From assembly GCF_014646995.1 (NCBI RefSeq), contig NZ_BMOI01000010.1, forward strand, positions 1 through 64,000: 64,000 nucleotides of DNA. Reading direction: 5' to 3'. Under the pieces are notes generated by a model. It ran no database searches, was not told the origin of the DNA, and was given only the letters and a program-made list of their open reading frames with translations. The translations under genes were made by a program, and so were the position numbers. The DNA comes from Curtobacterium luteum. Lineage in GTDB: Bacteria > Actinomycetota > Actinomycetes > Actinomycetales > Microbacteriaceae. This document shows, one piece after another, positions 34,064 through 41,877 of this stretch (the stretch's first letter is position 1; each line of letters begins with the position of its first letter).

Positions 34064-35418
34064 CGGGCTGCCTCCGCGTCCGTCGTCGGGGCGGCTTCCG
34101 GCGCCCCTGCTTCCCATGCCTCGCGCTGCCCGGCCCCGAGCAGCTGGAAGCCCTGCTTCCGCACGCCGTCGCCGCCGTTCGCGTAGCCGTCGTAGTCGAT
34201 CGCCGCCATCGTCGCCGGGTGCGCGAGCCACTGCTTCGCGAGGTCCACGGCGGCGTCCTCGGCCCACGCCGCGAGTTGGTCGACGGTGAGCGACCCGCGC
34301 GGCTCGTACGTCCCGTCCTCGACGGCCGTGAGCGTCGCGTCCACCGCGCCGGCACCCGCGAGCTCGTCGAGCGCAGCGCGGTAGGCCTCGACGTCCGTCG
34401 GGAGTCCGTCCGGACGCCACCCGTCCCCGGCGCCCTCGGCGAGCTGCGCGTCGACCCGGAGCGCCACGTCGACGGTCCGGTCACCGGGCTGCGGCACGAC
34501 GACCGCCGCGACCGCACGGAGGGTCGCGAGCTGCTGCCGGTCGAGCGCCTGCGGCTCTGCGTCCGGGTCGTCGGCGAGCGACCGGACGGCCAGTGCACCC
34601 CGCGTCGTCGCACTCACCCGAGGGGAGGCGATGACCCGGGCGTGGTCGGCCGGCACGACGGGGCCGTTGTCCGCGTGGTGCTCCCAGAACCGTCGGATGC
34701 GGTCGGCGACGGCGTCCGGCTGCTCCCACGGCAGCAGGTGCGCGGCGCCGGGAACGACGTCGAGGGACCCGTTCGACCAGTGCGGGAGCACGAGCTCCTG
34801 CTGGGCGGACGGACCGAGGTCGCCGTCCTCCGCTCCGGCGAGCACGAGCGCGGGCACCGGGTTCGTGACGTCGTCGGACCAGTCCTCGCGGCTGCCGCGT
34901 TCGAGCCAGGCGCGCCAGGCCTCCGGATCGGCGCGCTCGACGTCGTGCAGCGCCGACCGGAGTCGCTCGTGGGGGAGCGGCGCGGCGGTGTTCGCCTCCA
35001 CGAACTCGCCGGCGTGGTCCGTGGAGATGTGTCCGGAGTCGACCCAGTCGAGCATCGAACGCCGACGGTCCTCGCCCATCGGCTCCGGTGACCGAGGCGA
35101 CGCGGCCAGCAGCACGACGCCACGGAGGCCGAACAGGCCGTTCGCGCCGGACACGGTCCGGTCGGCCACCACGGCGGCGATCTTGCCGCCCATCGAGTGC
35201 CCGACGAGCGCCCACTCGGTGGCCCCGCTGCGTCCGATGGCCCGCTCGACGAGTTCGACCATGTCCTCGATCGTCGTGCCGGAGGTGGCCGGGCTCGTCC
35301 CGAAGCCGGGCAGGTCGATGCCCACGAGGTCGAGCGTGCCCTCCAGACGGTCGTGCAGCAGTGCGAACTCCTCGGAACTCGAGCCGAGGGCGTGGAGGCA
35401 GAACGCGGTGGCGGGCAT
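34060..35418 (-). CDS. Alpha/beta hydrolase fused to gluconate 2-dehydrogenase subunit 3-like domain
   Basis: A 452-residue two-domain protein. Residues 1 to about 255 are an alpha/beta hydrolase: oxyanion-loop region LHALGSSSEEF, nucleophile Ser in GHSMGG, a later acidic residue in AGAEDGDLG and His in VPGAAHLLPWEQP. Residues about 285-450 match the dehydrogenase small subunit: LATLRAVAAVVVPQP, DVALRVDAQLAEG and the closing AKQWLAHPATMAAIDYDGY. The join at about residues 255-285 reads smoothly with no frame change. The usual small subunit has a Tat signal; this has none, so it must act in the cytosol. TAGGAA ends 7 nt before the ATG, so it is probably leaderless. Confidence 0.85.
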   Translation of the reverse strand: MPATAFCLHALGSSSEEFALLHDRLEGTLDLVGIDLPGFGTSPATSGTTIEDMVELVERAIGRSGATEWALVGHSMGGKIAAVVADRTVSGANGLFGLRGVVLLAASPRSPEPMGEDRRRSMLDWVDSGHISTDHAGEFVEANTAAPLPHERLRSALHDVERADPEAWRAWLERGSREDWSDDVTNPVPALVLAGAEDGDLGPSAQQELVLPHWSNGSLDVVPGAAHLLPWEQPDAVADRIRRFWEHHADNGPVVPADHARVIASPRVSATTRGALAVRSLADDPDAEPQALDRQQLATLRAVAAVVVPQPGDRTVDVALRVDAQLAEGAGDGWRPDGLPTDVEAYRAALDELAGAGAVDATLTAVEDGTYEPRGSLTVDQLAAWAEDAAVDLAKQWLAHPATMAAIDYDGYANGGDGVRKQGFQLLGAGQREAWEAGAPEAAPTTDAEAAR

Positions 35419-35509
35419 GCGTCCGTTCCTACGCGCCGCGCCATGTGGACTTCGAACAGCGCTGTACCCCTCGTGGCGGGATCGGGTGACATCCGGTAGA
35501 ACGCGAGGA

Positions 35510-36124
35510 GTGTTCCGACTCGGCTGCTCCGTCCTCCGTCGCCACGCGGGCGACGTCTTCGACCCCGCGCGGGTCCGGCGCGCGGTCGGCATCGCCGCGG
35601 CGGCCGTCGTGATCAGCGTGGTCGCGATGGTCGGCCTGGAGGCACGGCTCGGCTGGACCCACACCGGTCCGGTCCGCAGCGTGGTCGCGATCGCACTGCT
35701 CGCGCTCGGCGTCGGGCTCTTCGTCCTCGGGTGCGTCCCGGCCCGTCGCCCGCTCGACCCGGCCGCGACGATCAACGGCCGACAGGTCCGGATCGACTGG
35801 CGACTCGCCGCCCGGCCGGCCACGAAGCGGTACTTCGGCTGGCGGGCCGTCCCCGTCGACCCGTCCGACCGCGACGCCGTGCTCGCCGACGCGGTGCTCC
35901 TCCGACGCGGCCTCACCGGACTGATCGGCCGCGCGGCCCCGCTCCTCGGTGCACTCGCCTTCGCCGTGGTCGGGTTCCGCTCCGCGGGGTTCGAGTACTG
36001 GCTCCCGGTGTTCTGGGTGGTGCTGTACGGGTGCTCGCTGGTCGGGTACGTCGCCGACCTCGGCCGGACCGAGCGCGCCCGGCTCGCGGCACGCGCGCTG
36101 CCGGAGCCCGCGACGACGGACTGA
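35510..36124 (+). CDS. Four-helix membrane protein, convergent paralogue 1
   Basis: A 204-residue integral membrane protein of unknown function. Two hydrophobic segments lie at about residues 25-75 and two at about 140-185. The central cytoplasmic loop contains TKRYFGWRAVPVDPSDRDAVLADA. It starts with GTGTTCCGACTCGGCTG, 17 nt shared exactly with the convergent gene that starts at 36795. TAGAAC ends 7 nt before the GTG, so it is probably leaderless. Confidence 0.8.
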   Translation: MFRLGCSVLRRHAGDVFDPARVRRAVGIAAAAVVISVVAMVGLEARLGWTHTGPVRSVVAIALLALGVGLFVLGCVPARRPLDPAATINGRQVRIDWRLAARPATKRYFGWRAVPVDPSDRDAVLADAVLLRRGLTGLIGRAAPLLGALAFAVVGFRSAGFEYWLPVFWVVLYGCSLVGYVADLGRTERARLAARALPEPATTD

Positions 36125-36126
36125 CC

Positions 36127-36795
36127 TCACTCACCCGGCAGCGCGAGCTTGCTCCCGCTCGGGCCACCGGGTCGTCCGCGCTTCGGCGCTGCCGGCGGGA
36201 CGGGTGGGAGCGCCGACGCCTCTGCGCGCAGCTGCTCCTGCCTGCCGAGCGTCCAGATTCCGACACCGCCGGAACTGCCGGCGAGCAGCGGCCACAGCGG
36301 AGCCCACAGGAAGACCGGACCGTGCACACTCGATCCGGAGACGGCCACCAGGACCGCGGCGACCACTGCCAGCAGCCAGGAGGCCAGGAGGAACGAACTC
36401 TGGAACGTCGTCCGGACGATCCGGTCACGTGCGTCGTCCATCCCCGCGAGCACGGCGTCACGGTGCTCCGGAGCGACCGGCTGCGCGCTGCGCCGGTAGT
36501 ACCGCGCCACGGCATCCTGTGTCCGCCAGCCGATCGAGGGCACCGCCGGGATCGACCAGCCCTTCGGGCCCAACCGGCAGAACAGCATCGAGAAGGCGCC
36601 CGCCGCGGCCGCGTACGCCGCCGACGCGGCCACCGACGCGACCGAAACGTCATCGGTCAGCACGACCACGACGACCAGCCCGACGAACACCACGGGCGCG
36701 ACGATCGACGCCACCACCACGAGCCGCCGTCGATCACGATCGGAGACGAGCTCGGGCAGCCGAGCGCGGAACACCTGCCAGCCGAGTCGGAACAC
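36127..36795 (-). CDS. Four-helix membrane protein, convergent paralogue 2
   Basis: A 222-residue membrane protein with the same plan as its convergent neighbour. It starts MFRLGWQVFRAR, has two membrane segments at about residues 27-75, a loop with ARYYRRSAQPVAPEHRDAVLAG that aligns with the neighbour's loop, two more membrane segments at about 130-180, and a Pro/Lys-rich tail. The stop codons of the two genes are 2 nt apart. Function unknown. Confidence 0.8.
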   Translation of the reverse strand: MFRLGWQVFRARLPELVSDRDRRRLVVVASIVAPVVFVGLVVVVVLTDDVSVASVAASAAYAAAAGAFSMLFCRLGPKGWSIPAVPSIGWRTQDAVARYYRRSAQPVAPEHRDAVLAGMDDARDRIVRTTFQSSFLLASWLLAVVAAVLVAVSGSSVHGPVFLWAPLWPLLAGSSGGVGIWTLGRQEQLRAEASALPPVPPAAPKRGRPGGPSGSKLALPGE

Positions 36796-36826
36796 CGCTC
36801 CTGCCTACACGCGCTACCGTCGTCCG

Positions 36827-37219
36827 GTGATCGCCGACACCGACCGCTGCCCGTGCCTGAGCGGCAACCCCTACGGCGAGTGCTGCGGACCCCTGCACGC
36901 CGGCGCTCCCGCACCGACCGCCGAACGCCTCATGCGCTCCCGGTTCACCGCGTTCGCGCTCGGCCTCCCCGAGTACCTCCTCGCCACCTGGCACCACAGC
37001 ACCCGCCCGACGTCGCTCGAGCTCGACACGGCGCAGCGCTGGACCCGACTCGACGTCATCGGCACCCGAGCGGGTGGCCCGTTCGACACCGAGGGCACCG
37101 TGGCCTTCCGAGCGTGGTGGCGCTCCGACACCGAGCGCGGCGTGCTCGAGGAGACGAGCACGTTCGTCCGCGAAGGCGGTCGGTGGTCCTACGTCGACGG
37201 GGTCGTCAGCGCGGGCTGA
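36827..37219 (+). CDS. YchJ-family (UPF0225) SEC-C protein
   Basis: A 130-residue protein. The N-terminal SEC-C zinc motif CPCLSGNPYGECCG (residues 8-21) is followed by the NTF2-like YchJ domain with RLMRSRFTAFALG and WHHSTRP. Family members are widespread and uncharacterised. TACCGT ends 6 nt before the GTG, so the transcript is probably leaderless. Its last 14 bases overlap the convergent aroE gene. Confidence 0.93.
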   Translation: MIADTDRCPCLSGNPYGECCGPLHAGAPAPTAERLMRSRFTAFALGLPEYLLATWHHSTRPTSLELDTAQRWTRLDVIGTRAGGPFDTEGTVAFRAWWRSDTERGVLEETSTFVREGGRWSYVDGVVSAG

Positions 37220-38075
37220 TCACCGGCTCGAGGCCGACGGCGCTGCGCATCGCCCGTCGCACGGCGGCCTCGTCGGGCAGCAGGGCGTCCTGGTCGCCCG
37301 TCAGGAAGAACCGGATCTGGCCGATCGCCTGCTCGGTCAGCATGTCCAGGCCGTTGAGCACCCGGCCGCCGGCGTCCGCCCAGCGCGTGGCGGCCGCGGT
37401 CGGCCACGGCTCGTAGGCGACGTCGAAGAGCACCGCGTCCGGACCGGACGGGAGCAGTTCCAGCTCGTCGGCAGCCCCGCCGGGGAGTGTCGACAGGACG
37501 AAACCGTGGTGCGTGCCCGCCAGCTCCGCGAGAGGGCGCACCTCGAGGGTCACCCCGAGCCGGACGGCGAGGTCGACGAGCTTCCTGGACTTGGCCGGAT
37601 CACGCAGGAAGACCCGGACGAGCCGGGCGCCGAGTCGGACCGATGCGGTCAGGGCGCTCGCCGCGGTCGCGCCGCCGCCGAGGACCGTGGCCTCGCCGGG
37701 GAGGTGTCCGAGGGCCTCGACCGGTCGCACGAGTCCCTCGACGTCGGTGTTCGCCCCGACGAGCTCGACCCGGTCGCCGACCGTACGGAACGCGACCGTG
37801 TTGGCGACGCCGAGCTCGTCGACGAGCGGGGTCGTGCGGTCGAGGAGGGGCAGCACCTCGCGCTTCAGCGGCATCGTCAGGCTCAGGCCGCGCCACTCCG
37901 GACCCAGCCCCGCGACGAACGCGGCGAGCCCGTCGGAGGTGACCTCGTGCCTCCCGTACGTGAACGGCACCCCGAGCGCGTCGTAGGCCGCTGCGTGCAG
38001 CGTGGGTGAGAGCGAGTGCGCGATGGGGGAGCCGAGCACCGCGAGGTGGGAGCGGCGCGGGTCGGTGTACTGCAC
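37206..38075 (-). CDS. aroE: Shikimate dehydrogenase
   Basis: A 289-residue NADP-dependent enzyme reducing 3-dehydroshikimate in aromatic amino-acid synthesis. The shikimate site is seen in LGSPIAHSLSPTLH (with the Ser pair) and LTMPLKREV (catalytic Lys), NTDVEGL carries the Asn/Asp, and the nucleotide loop is VLGGGATAASA. The Gly-rich loop with ATAASA in place of GGAGGA fits actinobacterial AroE. TACGCT ends 6 nt before GTG 38075, fixing the start and suggesting leaderless expression. Confidence 0.94.
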   Translation of the reverse strand: MQYTDPRRSHLAVLGSPIAHSLSPTLHAAAYDALGVPFTYGRHEVTSDGLAAFVAGLGPEWRGLSLTMPLKREVLPLLDRTTPLVDELGVANTVAFRTVGDRVELVGANTDVEGLVRPVEALGHLPGEATVLGGGATAASALTASVRLGARLVRVFLRDPAKSRKLVDLAVRLGVTLEVRPLAELAGTHHGFVLSTLPGGAADELELLPSGPDAVLFDVAYEPWPTAAATRWADAGGRVLNGLDMLTEQAIGQIRFFLTGDQDALLPDEAAVRRAMRSAVGLEPVISPR

Positions 38076-38110
38076 CCCGTCAGCGTACTCAGGCCGATCC
38101 CGCAGAAGTC

Positions 38111-38129
38111 TTAGGGTAGCCTTACCTAC
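38111..38129 (+). promoter_or_regulatory. DtxR/IdeR iron box over a leaderless promoter
   Basis: TTAGGGTAGCCTTACCTAC matches the iron-box consensus (TTAGGTTAGGCTAACCTAA) at most positions and is a near-perfect inverted repeat. The -10 hexamer TAGCCT (38117-38122) is inside it, and the GTG start follows directly. Iron-loaded IdeR would block RNA polymerase here. Confidence 0.85.
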
Positions 38130-39137
38130 GTGACCCGCTCTCCTTCCCGACTCCGCCGCGTGCTCGCCGCCGCGGGCGCCGTCGTCGCAGCTTCCCTCGT
38201 CCTCGCCGGGTGCGCCTCCGGTTCCGGCGCCACCGGCGACCCCTCGTCGTCCGCGAAGGCCGACGGCCAGTTCCCGGTGTCGATCACCACGGCACTCGGC
38301 ACCACCGAGATCCCCTCCGCGCCGAAGCGCGTCGTCGCGCTGGGCTGGGGCGACGCCGAGACGGCGCTCGAACTCGGCGTGCAGCCGGTCGGCGCGAGCG
38401 ACTGGCTCGGGTTCGGCGGCGACGGGGTCGGCCCGTGGCTCAAGGGTGCCTACACGAAGTCGCCGAAGATCATCCAGACGCTGGAGCCGAGCTACGAGGA
38501 CATCATCAAGCTCAAGCCGGACCTCATCCTCGACGTCAAGAGCTCGGGTGACGAGGACCGCTACGCGAAGCTCTCCGCGATCGCGCCGACCGTCGCGGTG
38601 CCGAAGGGCGGTGCGAACTACCTCACGACTACGAAGCAGCAGGTCGAGATGATCGCGAAGGCGCTCGGCAAGGAGTCGGAGGGCAAGAAGCTCCTGTCCG
38701 GCCTCGACGACGCCTACGCCGCCGCGCGCAAGGCCCACCCGGAGTTCGCGGGCAAGACCGCGGTCGTCGGCTCGTACTCGTCCGAGGGCTTCGGTGCGTA
38801 CGCCTCGTCGGACAGCCGGTCGCAGTTCATGCAGAACCTCGGGTTCACCGTCCCGAAGGCGATCGACCAGCAGGCCGGGAAGCAGTTCTCGGTGCAGCTC
38901 TCGGACGAGAACCTCGACCTGCTCGACGCCGACCTCACGCTCGTCCTGCCGATCTTCGTGGACGCGTCCGAGGTGACGTCGAACAAGCTCTTCCAGAAGG
39001 TGCCGTCGGTCGAGGCCGGGCACGACATCGTGTTCCAGGACACGGACGTGTCGAACGCGTTCTCGATCGGCACGACCGCCGCGATCGAGTGGGCGCTCGA
39101 CAGGCTGCCGTCGCAGTTCGCGGCGAAGCTCGGCTGA
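38130..39137 (+). CDS. Iron-siderophore ABC transporter substrate-binding lipoprotein
   Basis: A 335-residue lipoprotein. The signal peptide ends in the lipobox LAGC (Cys at about residue 28). The mature part is a class III (FepB/FhuD-type) binding protein, with ALGWGDAETALELGVQPVG, YEDIIKLKPDLILD and the closing AIEWALDRLP helix. It captures ferric siderophores for an ABC importer. The permease and ATPase genes are not adjacent, so it must work with subunits encoded elsewhere. An iron box overlaps its promoter. No ribosome site is present and the start lies 7 nt after the -10 hexamer. Confidence 0.93.
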   Translation: MTRSPSRLRRVLAAAGAVVAASLVLAGCASGSGATGDPSSSAKADGQFPVSITTALGTTEIPSAPKRVVALGWGDAETALELGVQPVGASDWLGFGGDGVGPWLKGAYTKSPKIIQTLEPSYEDIIKLKPDLILDVKSSGDEDRYAKLSAIAPTVAVPKGGANYLTTTKQQVEMIAKALGKESEGKKLLSGLDDAYAAARKAHPEFAGKTAVVGSYSSEGFGAYASSDSRSQFMQNLGFTVPKAIDQQAGKQFSVQLSDENLDLLDADLTLVLPIFVDASEVTSNKLFQKVPSVEAGHDIVFQDTDVSNAFSIGTTAAIEWALDRLPSQFAAKLG

Positions 39138-39159
39138 CGTTCCGCGCCCGGCTGGGACG

Positions 39160-39250
39160 GGCGGAGCAGGTCGAACCGGGCGGAGCTGGTCGTTCGTTCC
39201 GGTCAGCTCTGCCCGTTTCCCGTTCCGATCAGCTCCGCCCGGTTCCGCCG
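39160..39250. repeat. Compound inverted repeat with GGGCGGAGC units
   Basis: Arms GAACCGGGCGGAGCTGGTCG (39173-39192) and the complement at 39226-39245 match at 19 of 20. Each arm is itself half of a degenerate direct repeat, so there are about two units on each side. It lies between the convergent siderophore-binding and DUF1304 genes and may terminate both. Confidence 0.75.
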
Positions 39251-39297
39251 TCCACCACGGCCGTGATGGGAAGGACCGTGCCGCGTCGCGCGGCGCG

Positions 39298-39702
39298 TCA
39301 GCCGCCGAAGGTCGACCCGAGCAGCGCGAAGAGCAGGGCGAGGAACGGCAGCGAGCCCTGCGCCACCGCGGCGCGCAGGTAGCGGCGACCCGTGCCGAGC
39401 AGCACCACGGCGGCACCGAGCATCGACGCCGTCGCGAACACCGTGATCGGCCACCCGACGTCGCCGTTCCCGGCCGCGACCAGGACGACACCGAGGACCG
39501 CCCCGATCGCGAGGAACAGGTTGTAGAAGCCCTGGTTGAACGCGAGCGAGCGGGTCGCGAGGGCATCCGACTCCGTCTCGACGCTGAAGATCCGGCGGAC
39601 ACGGGGGCTCGTCCACGCGATCGACTCGAGGAAGAAGATGTACACGTGCACGAGTCCGGCGAGGACTGCGAACACGCTCGAGATCACGAGGAGGGCCGTC
39701 AT
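39298..39702 (-). CDS. DUF1304-family membrane protein
   Basis: A 134-residue membrane protein with four hydrophobic segments. It shows the family features: FLESIAW after the first segment, FNQGFYNLFLAIGA in the second, and a short C-terminal segment. The family is of unknown function. ATG 39702 is chosen; ATG 39711 (adding three residues) is possible. Confidence 0.88.
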   Translation of the reverse strand: MTALLVISSVFAVLAGLVHVYIFFLESIAWTSPRVRRIFSVETESDALATRSLAFNQGFYNLFLAIGAVLGVVLVAAGNGDVGWPITVFATASMLGAAVVLLGTGRRYLRAAVAQGSLPFLALLFALLGSTFGG

Positions 39703-39768
39703 GCCCACCATTCTGGCAGTCCCGTCACCGACGCGAGGACGGGCGCAAACGGCCAGTAGGCTCGGGTC

Positions 39769-40089
39769 ATGAGCGACGACCAGAGGCCCGCGTACGACCA
39801 GGCTGCGGTCGCCGAGCTGCAGAGCATCCGGCAGAGCATCGACAACATCGACGCCGCCGTGATCCACATGCTCGCCGAGCGCTTCAAGTACACGCAGCGC
39901 GTCGGGTACCTCAAGGCCTCCGCCGGGATGCCCGCCGCAGACCCGGCTCGCGAGAAGGTGCAGGTGTCGCGGCTGCGGTCCCTCGCCGCCGACGCCCACC
40001 TCGACCCCGCGTTCGCCGAGAAGTTCCTCAACTTCATCGTCGCGGAGGTCATCCACCACCACGAGCGCATCGCCGGCGGCGACGAATGA
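39769..40089 (+). CDS. Chorismate mutase (AroQ type)
   Basis: A 106-residue all-helical enzyme converting chorismate to prephenate. IRQSIDNIDAAVIHMLAERF is the long first helix with catalytic Arg; the Lys in YLKAS, PAREKVQVSRL and FLNFIVAEVIHHH complete the fold. TAGGCT ends 6 nt before the ATG, so it is probably leaderless. It overlaps the lactonase-like gene by ATGA. Short free-standing mutases of this type in actinobacteria are often activated by DAHP synthase. Confidence 0.93.
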   Translation: MSDDQRPAYDQAAVAELQSIRQSIDNIDAAVIHMLAERFKYTQRVGYLKASAGMPAADPAREKVQVSRLRSLAADAHLDPAFAEKFLNFIVAEVIHHHERIAGGDE

Positions 40090-41237
40090 GCCAGCCCGAG
40101 CTGCCGGACCTGCCGGACCTGCCCGACCTGCCCGACCTGCCCGACCTGCTCGTCGGCTCCTACACGGCCACCGGCGGAGGGAACGCCACCGGCATCTCGG
40201 CCGTGCACGACGGAGTCGCCACGACGGTCGCGGTCATGGACGACCCCTCGTTCCTCGCCGTCTCCGGTGACCGGGTCTACGCCGTCTCCGAGACGGCGGA
40301 CGGCGGTGTCTCGGCCTTCCGCCGGTCGGGCTCCGGCCTCGAGCACCTGTGGGACGCCCCCGCCGGGGGCGACGCGCCGTGCCACGTGCGGGTCGACCCG
40401 TCCGGCGCGCTCGTCGTCACCAACTACACCTCCGGCACCGTCACGGCCGTCTCCCTGGAGCAGGCCGAGTCGCACGCCGCCTCCGTGCTCGCGAGCGACG
40501 GCGTGGTCGGGGCACACACCGCGGACCGGCGCGGCGGGCCCGACACCGCGGACCGGCTGGGGGCGCACGGTGCGGGGGATCGGCTCGTCGTGCCGGACTC
40601 GGCGGTCGTCACCGAGGTCCTCCCGGACGTCACGGGCCCCGTCGAGGACCGCCAGGAGGGCCCGCACGCCCACCAGTCGGTCGCCACCCCGGACGGCACG
40701 GTGCTCGTCGCCGACCTCGGGGGCGACGCCCTCCACGAGTTCCGCGTCACCGCCGACCCGGACCTCGCCCTCGTCCGGGTCCACCACGTCGCTCCGGGCG
40801 TCGGTCCGCGCCACATGGCCTGGTACGACGGTGACCTCATCGTCGCGGGGGAGCTCGACGGTGCGGTGCACCGGCTCCGTCGTGACGAGTCGGGATCGTT
40901 CGTCGTCGTCGCGTCGGAACCGACCTTCGACGGGGAGGTCGGTGACTCGCTCCTCAGCCACATCGAGGTCGACGACGACGGCCGCGTCCACGTCGCCGTG
41001 CGCGGGCGTGACCTCATCGTCGTGCTCGATGCCTCTTCCGGCGGGCTGTCGGTCGTCGGGTCGGCACCGTCAGGAGGCGTCTGGCCGCGACACTTCGCTC
41101 GCGTGCCGGGGTACCTGCTCGTCGCGAACCAGATGTCCGACGCGATCGCGGTCCTGCCGCTCGACGCCGACGGGCTGCCCGGTACTGCGGTCGCGCAGAT
41201 CGCGGTCGGCACGCCGGCCTGCATCGTCCCGGTCTGA
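40086..41237 (+). CDS. Lactonase-family seven-bladed propeller protein
   Basis: A 383-residue beta-propeller of the lactonase (Pgl/YbhE) family, which opens 6-phosphogluconolactone or related lactones. Family segments include VGSYT, GDAPCHVRVDPSGALVVTNY, HQSVATPDGTVLVADLG, GPRHMAWY and SGGVWPRHFA, with the metal/catalytic His and Glu/Asp residues in place. The N-terminus carries five tandem Pro-Asp-Leu units encoded by a 9-bp repeat (40098-40146), which is odd. The start overlaps the chorismate mutase stop (ATGA). The specific lactone is not known. Confidence 0.88.
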   Translation: MSQPELPDLPDLPDLPDLPDLLVGSYTATGGGNATGISAVHDGVATTVAVMDDPSFLAVSGDRVYAVSETADGGVSAFRRSGSGLEHLWDAPAGGDAPCHVRVDPSGALVVTNYTSGTVTAVSLEQAESHAASVLASDGVVGAHTADRRGGPDTADRLGAHGAGDRLVVPDSAVVTEVLPDVTGPVEDRQEGPHAHQSVATPDGTVLVADLGGDALHEFRVTADPDLALVRVHHVAPGVGPRHMAWYDGDLIVAGELDGAVHRLRRDESGSFVVVASEPTFDGEVGDSLLSHIEVDDDGRVHVAVRGRDLIVVLDASSGGLSVVGSAPSGGVWPRHFARVPGYLLVANQMSDAIAVLPLDADGLPGTAVAQIAVGTPACIVPV

Positions 41238-41297
41238 GCGGTCCGCGCGCCGGGCTGCGCCGGGCGCTGGCGCGCCCACGCCCCGCTGCGCGGGCGG

Positions 41298-41386
41298 CGA
41301 GACTCGGGCTGAGCGACCGGATCCGCGCTTCGGAGCGCGAGAACTGTCGCCTGCGCCGAGTCTCGGGGCGAGGGCGCCGAGTCTCG
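41298..41386. repeat. Palindromic repeat, TGAGCGACA family, copy 3
   Basis: GCGAGACTCGGGCTGAGCGAC on the left faces CTGTCGCCTGCGCCGAGTCT on the right, with an inner GC-rich stem (GCGC-TTCGGA-GCGC). A further GCCGAGTCTCGG copy follows at 41375-41386. It lies after the lactonase gene. The copy is diverged relative to 13849. Confidence 0.7.
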
Positions 41387-41444
41387 GACCCCGCGCCGGC
41401 CTGGAGGCACGGTGCGCGTCACCGGGATCGACCAGACTGGGCGC

Positions 41445-41858
41445 ATGGATGCGTCCTACACGCTCGTCAGCGGTCCGCCGCCGCTCGCCGACTACCTCCG
41501 GCTGCGCCGTGACTCCGGACTGACGCCGAAGACCGCCGAACAGGGCGCCGGAGCGATCGCGGGCAGCTGGACCGCCTGCCACGTCGTCGCCGCCGACGGG
41601 AGCGTCGTCGCGATGGGACGGGCGATCGGCGACGGCGGCTGGTACTTCCACATCGCCGACATCGCGACCGATCCGGCGCACCAGCGTCACGGCATCGGCC
41701 GGTCCGTCGTGGAGTGGCTCGTCGCGGACATCAGGGCTCGGGCCCCGGAGGGCGCGTACGTCACCCTCGTCGGGGACCCGCCCGGCCAGCGGCTCTACCG
41801 GTCGCTCGGGTTCGAGGACGTCGCACCGAGCCTCGGGATGGCGCTGCCGAACCACTGA
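41445..41858 (+). CDS. GNAT-family N-acetyltransferase
   Basis: A 137-residue acetyl-CoA-dependent acyltransferase. Motif A is HIADIATDPAHQRHGIGRSVVEWL with the acetyl-CoA pyrophosphate loop QRHGIG, and motif B is LYRSLGFEDV near the end. It resembles the YjcK/aminoglycoside-related small GNATs, substrate unknown. I prefer ATG 41445 (CAGACT 6 nt upstream); GTG 41412, with GGAGG 4 nt upstream, would add 11 residues. Confidence 0.9.
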   Translation: MDASYTLVSGPPPLADYLRLRRDSGLTPKTAEQGAGAIAGSWTACHVVAADGSVVAMGRAIGDGGWYFHIADIATDPAHQRHGIGRSVVEWLVADIRARAPEGAYVTLVGDPPGQRLYRSLGFEDVAPSLGMALPNH

Positions 41859-41877
41859 CCGGCGCGCACGACCGGAG

